This document shows, piece after piece, positions 5,726 through 8,077 of a stretch of 8,077 nucleotides of DNA. A program made the translations under genes and the position numbers. Origin of the DNA: Verrucomicrobiales bacterium (lineage in GTDB: Bacteria > Verrucomicrobiota > Verrucomicrobiia > Verrucomicrobiales > DEV007); NCBI GenBank assembly GCA_023253615.1, contig JALRFZ010000324.1, positions 1-8,077 on the forward strand. Direction: 5' to 3'. The number at the start of each line of letters is the position of its first letter. Within the stretch, counting starts at the first letter, position 1. The notes beneath the pieces are model-generated. The model was not told the origin of the DNA and did no database searches. It was given only the letters and a program-made list of their open reading frames with translations.

Positions 5726-6697
5726 TCACCGGCGGCCGCGCTCACGAAAATCACCAAAGGCGCGGAATTTGTCGTAGCGGCGCTTCAGGAGGGTGTCTTT
5801 GTCGAGCGTCTCCAGTTCGGTGAGGTGTTTGATGACCTGGCGCTTCAGGTTGCCGGCGGCGGCGACGTGATCGTGATGGGCACCGCCCATGGGCTCGGGG
5901 ATGACTTCGTCGATGATCTTCAATCCTTCGAGATCCCCGGCGCTCAGTTTCAGCGCGGTGGCGGCCTCGGTCGCATACTTGCGGTCTTTCCAGAGGATCG
6001 CGGCACAACCTTCGGGGCTGATCACGGAATAGTAGGCGTTCTCCATCATGAGGACGCGGTCGGCCACGCCGATGCCGAGCGCTCCTCCCGAGCCACCTTC
6101 GCCGATGACGACGGCGACGACGGGGACGCGGAGCATCATCATCTCGCGGAGGTTGAAGGCGATCGATTCGGCGATGTTGCGCTCCTCCGCCTCGATCCCC
6201 GGATAGGCGCCGGGAGTGTCGATGAGGGTGACGACGGGGATGTTGAATTTCTCCGCCATCTTCATGAGTCGGAGCGCCTTGCGGTAGCCCTCGGGATGGG
6301 CGCTGCCGAAATTGCGGCGGAGGTTTTCCTTCGTGTCGCGCCCCTTCTGGTGACCGATCACCATCACCTTGCGTCCTTCGAGGCGGGCGAAACCACCGGG
6401 CATGGCTTCGTCTTCACCGATGTGGCGGTCGCCGTGGAGCTCGAGGAAATCATCGAAGGAGTGCTCGACATAATCGAGCATGAAGGGCCGCTGGGTGTGG
6501 CGGGCGATCTGCACGCGCTGCCAAGGGGTGAGATTGCGGTAGACCTCGCCTTTCATTTTGGTGAGCTTGTCCTCGATGCGCTTCATCTCGCTCGACATGT
6601 CGATGTCGCTGTCGGCGGCGCGGTCGCGCAGCTCGGCGAGCTGGCGCTCGAGATTGACGATGGGCTTTTCGAATTCGAGAGGTTCGACGGTGGTCAT
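5726..6697 (-). CDS. accA: Acetyl-CoA carboxylase carboxyltransferase subunit alpha
   Basis: Alpha subunit of the carboxyltransferase half of acetyl-CoA carboxylase. With AccD it transfers the carboxyl group from biotin on AccB to acetyl-CoA, making malonyl-CoA, the first committed step of fatty-acid synthesis, in the cytoplasm. The 323-aa product has the expected length and all family landmarks: an N-terminal helical region ending EVYRNLTPWQRVQIARH (51-67), FLELHGDR (84-91), GHQKGRDTKEN (115-125), DTPGAYPGIEAEER (160-173), GEGGSGGALG (199-208, oxyanion-type glycine loop) and SPEGCAAILWKD (227-238). ATG 6697 is preferred over a GTG three codons upstream (6706). No Shine-Dalgarno is present. 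It starts 32 bases after the LysM gene, so cotranscription is likely. No accD, accB or accC lies in the window, so the carboxylase genes appear to be dispersed. Confidence 0.98.
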   Translation of the reverse strand: MTTVEPLEFEKPIVNLERQLAELRDRAADSDIDMSSEMKRIEDKLTKMKGEVYRNLTPWQRVQIARHTQRPFMLDYVEHSFDDFLELHGDRHIGEDEAMPGGFARLEGRKVMVIGHQKGRDTKENLRRNFGSAHPEGYRKALRLMKMAEKFNIPVVTLIDTPGAYPGIEAEERNIAESIAFNLREMMMLRVPVVAVVIGEGGSGGALGIGVADRVLMMENAYYSVISPEGCAAILWKDRKYATEAATALKLSAGDLEGLKIIDEVIPEPMGGAHHDHVAAAGNLKRQVIKHLTELETLDKDTLLKRRYDKFRAFGDFRERGRR

Positions 6698-6729
6698 GGC
6701 GGGCACTTTAGCGCGTTTCTCGCGGCGGT

Positions 6730-7578
6730 CTACTTCACAAGATCAACTTTTGAGCCGGTGCGGAGGATGGTGAAAAGCTCTTCGAGATCCTCGTTCGGAA
6801 TCATCACGCCGAAGGGCCGGGACTCTCCCCCGTCCGGCCCCGGGTCGGCTTGCCGGATGAACAGCCCGATTTTCCCGGTGCGGATCCACTTGGCGCTGCT
6901 CATGTAGCTGGGATGCATAAAATTCACGGGCTGGTCGCCGTGCCAGGCGACGCGCTCGCTCACGGTCGTGGAGACGGGAGCCTTGATGTCGGGCGGCAAG
7001 TTGCGGTCGACGATCGGGTATTCCTGGAAGAGGGTGTCGCCGTCGAAGACCGTGACGGTGCCTTTCGGGAGGCTGATCTCGACCCGGAAATTCAGGGGAT
7101 AGACCGTGAGCGGCTCGTCGGGGAAAATGAACTCCGAGGTCTTCCCGTTCGCCCGCATGATGTAATCGATCGTGGTCTGGTTCCGGCTCGCGATCGTGAC
7201 GAGCGCCTCGCCGCGACGCACCTTGTGCTCGACCTTTCCGGGCATGGGAATCTTCGAGAGAAGGAGATCCATGTTCACCTCGCCGACGATGCGCCGTGCC
7301 TCGTCGTAGGTGGCCGACTCCGGAAAATACTGCATCAGGTAGAGGAGCCGGTCACGCGCCGAGACGAGCTCGCCTTCCTTCAAGAGAGCGATCGCGGCGT
7401 CGAAGTGGCGCTTTCCGAGATCGGGTCGCCCGAGGGTGCCGCCCCCTTTTCCGGAGATGTGACGGTTCACCACGATCTCGGGCTGGGCGAATTTTTTCCA
7501 AAAGAAGTAAGCCCCGGCGACACCGCCCCCGCAGACGAGGAGGGCGAGAAAGGCGAGAAGAAACTTGAACCGGGCCAT
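6730..7578 (-). CDS. Membrane-anchored LysM protein with catalytically degenerate L,D-transpeptidase (YkuD)-like domain
   Basis: A 282-aa envelope protein. Residues 5-27 form an N-terminal membrane anchor or uncleaved signal. Residues about 53-100 are helical and TPR-like (HFDAAIALLKEGELVSARDR, then YFPESATYDEARRIV). Residues about 117-161 are a LysM domain (HKVRRGEALVTIASRNQTT, NG, P-D-E-P-L-TVYPL), which binds peptidoglycan. Residues about 173-281 follow the YkuD fold pattern: FRVEISLPKGTVTVFDGDTL as the opening strands and IPNEDLEELFTILRTGSKVDLV (260-281) as the closing segment. The catalytic pair is missing: IGLF (237-240) has Phe where IG-x-H is usual, and SRPFGVMIPNED (253-264) has no cysteine where S-x-GC-I-R-M is usual. 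It is therefore probably a non-catalytic wall-binding or scaffold protein rather than a transpeptidase. ATG 7578 is well supported by the anchor. It lies between the small unknown gene (35 bases) and accA (32 bases). Confidence 0.85.
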   Translation of the reverse strand: MARFKFLLAFLALLVCGGGVAGAYFFWKKFAQPEIVVNRHISGKGGGTLGRPDLGKRHFDAAIALLKEGELVSARDRLLYLMQYFPESATYDEARRIVGEVNMDLLLSKIPMPGKVEHKVRRGEALVTIASRNQTTIDYIMRANGKTSEFIFPDEPLTVYPLNFRVEISLPKGTVTVFDGDTLFQEYPIVDRNLPPDIKAPVSTTVSERVAWHGDQPVNFMHPSYMSSAKWIRTGKIGLFIRQADPGPDGGESRPFGVMIPNEDLEELFTILRTGSKVDLVK

Positions 7579-7613
7579 CGAGGATGCGGAAGAGAGAGAA
7601 AACGTGGAGCAGC

Positions 7614-7955
7614 TCAGAGAAGACCGCGGCGCTTCAGATCAAACACGTTGATGCTGAGGGATCGTCCGATCATGTCCATGGTGAACTTGAGCAGCGAGAC
7701 CTCCCAGGAATCATCGACGCCGCAGATGAGGGCGCGCGAGGGATCTCCGTTCGAGCGGATCTCTTCGAGGATGCGGTCGCGCACCTGCTCGACGGGGAGA
7801 TGCACGACCTCCTCGGTGAAGCTGCGTTTGGCGAAATTGAAGCCGTATTGGAAAAAGGCGAAATTCCCGTGCTGGCGGAACCATTCCGCGAAGACCTCGG
7901 CCTGCTCGCCGAACCCCTCGAAGAGCAGATCGCGGTAGCCTTGATCTCTATCGTG
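7614..7955 (-). CDS. Small protein of unknown function; 5' end uncertain (in-frame TGA upstream, no normal start in the N-terminal part)
   Basis: I do not recognise this family. The frame is open from just after a TGA (7956-7958) to the stop at 7614, 113 codons. The translation looks real throughout: DLLFEGFGEQAEVFAEWFRQ, then an aromatic stretch (HGNFAFFQYGFNFAKRSF), then HLPVEQVRDRILEEIR, DPSRALICGVDDSWEVSLLK and the tail SINVFDLKRRGLL. Third codon positions are strongly G/C-rich from about 7940 onward. It is probably a soluble alpha/beta protein without signal peptide. The only standard start in the frame after the TGA is a GTG at 7805, which would give 63 aa and discard half the coding signal. 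An ATG in the same frame at 7982 is separated from the rest by the TGA after eight codons. Real options are a nonsense mutation or sequence error, a rare CTG start (7928), or a true 63-aa product. It heads the minus-strand cluster. Confidence 0.6.
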   Translation of the reverse strand, partial: HDRDQGYRDLLFEGFGEQAEVFAEWFRQHGNFAFFQYGFNFAKRSFTEEVVHLPVEQVRDRILEEIRSNGDPSRALICGVDDSWEVSLLKFTMDMIGRSLSINVFDLKRRGLL

Positions 7956-8077
7956 TCAGCGGTTGTGACGTTCGAGTGGCATCCAAAAAGGATGTGTCTC
8001 GCATCTGATTTCAGACCCGACTATAGCGGCACAGAGCGGATCTGGTGCAGGCGGCAGTGGTGATTAGCGAACTAGAG
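7956..8077. other. Right-edge non-coding segment, no gene supported
   Basis: No protein-like reading frame is seen on either strand. On the minus strand it holds a TATAGT (8020-8025) that could be a -10 element for the cluster, but no -35 match lies upstream of it at usual spacing. An ATG at 7982 opens only eight codons before TGA. Confidence 0.4.

Noticed and set aside
5675..6907. 410-codon plus-strand open frame across accA
   Set aside because: It is the antisense shadow of accA; the real gene is unmistakable by motif, and the shadow protein has repetitive His/Asp/Val composition.
8020..8048. TATAGT at 8020-8025 (minus strand) as promoter of the accA cluster
   Set aside because: The -10 match is good, but the hexamer at the -35 position (GCACCA) matches only 2 of 6 consensus bases, so I do not call it.

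Overview
The window is a GC-rich, densely coded piece of a bacterial chromosome. I find ten protein-coding genes and no RNA gene, insertion sequence or CRISPR array. Most starts lack a recognisable Shine-Dalgarno sequence, and the proteins include an alanine/proline-rich exported SH3-like protein and a LysM/YkuD-like envelope protein. This suits Verrucomicrobiota or a close PVC-group relative, but that placement rests on general resemblance and is only a moderate inference.

Layout. Minus strand, left part: the N-terminal 451 codons of a TrkH/KtrB-type potassium channel subunit (1-1354, running off the left edge), preceded in transcription order by an exported proline-rich protein with a C-terminal SH3-like domain (1427-2527). 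A 64-base gap separates the latter from a divergent plus-strand M19 dipeptidase (2592-3671). Next comes a plus-strand type II toxin-antitoxin module, a ribbon-helix-helix VapB (3769-4011) and a PIN-domain VapC (4008-4436). It has its own promoter-like sequence placed so close to the vapB ATG that the message may be leaderless.

Minus strand, right part (read from right to left): a tightly spaced five-gene cluster. It starts with a small conserved-looking protein of unknown function whose 5' end is problematic (7614-7955). It continues with a membrane-anchored LysM protein whose L,D-transpeptidase-like domain has lost its catalytic His and Cys (6730-7578), then accA, acetyl-CoA carboxylase carboxyltransferase alpha (5726-6697), a four-helix membrane protein (5304-5654) and a TrmH/SpoU-family RNA methyltransferase (4534-5280). 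Gaps of 23-71 bases suggest one transcript linking fatty-acid synthesis, cell envelope and RNA modification.

The most noteworthy items are the catalytically dead YkuD-like LysM protein inside an accA operon, the in-frame TGA just upstream of the small protein's coding signal, the possibly leaderless and repeat-flanked vapBC promoter, and a repeated LF-x-x-LF motif plus A8/A7 tracts in the SH3 protein. No clearly new multi-gene system is evident. The last 122 bases (7956-8077) hold no gene that I can support.
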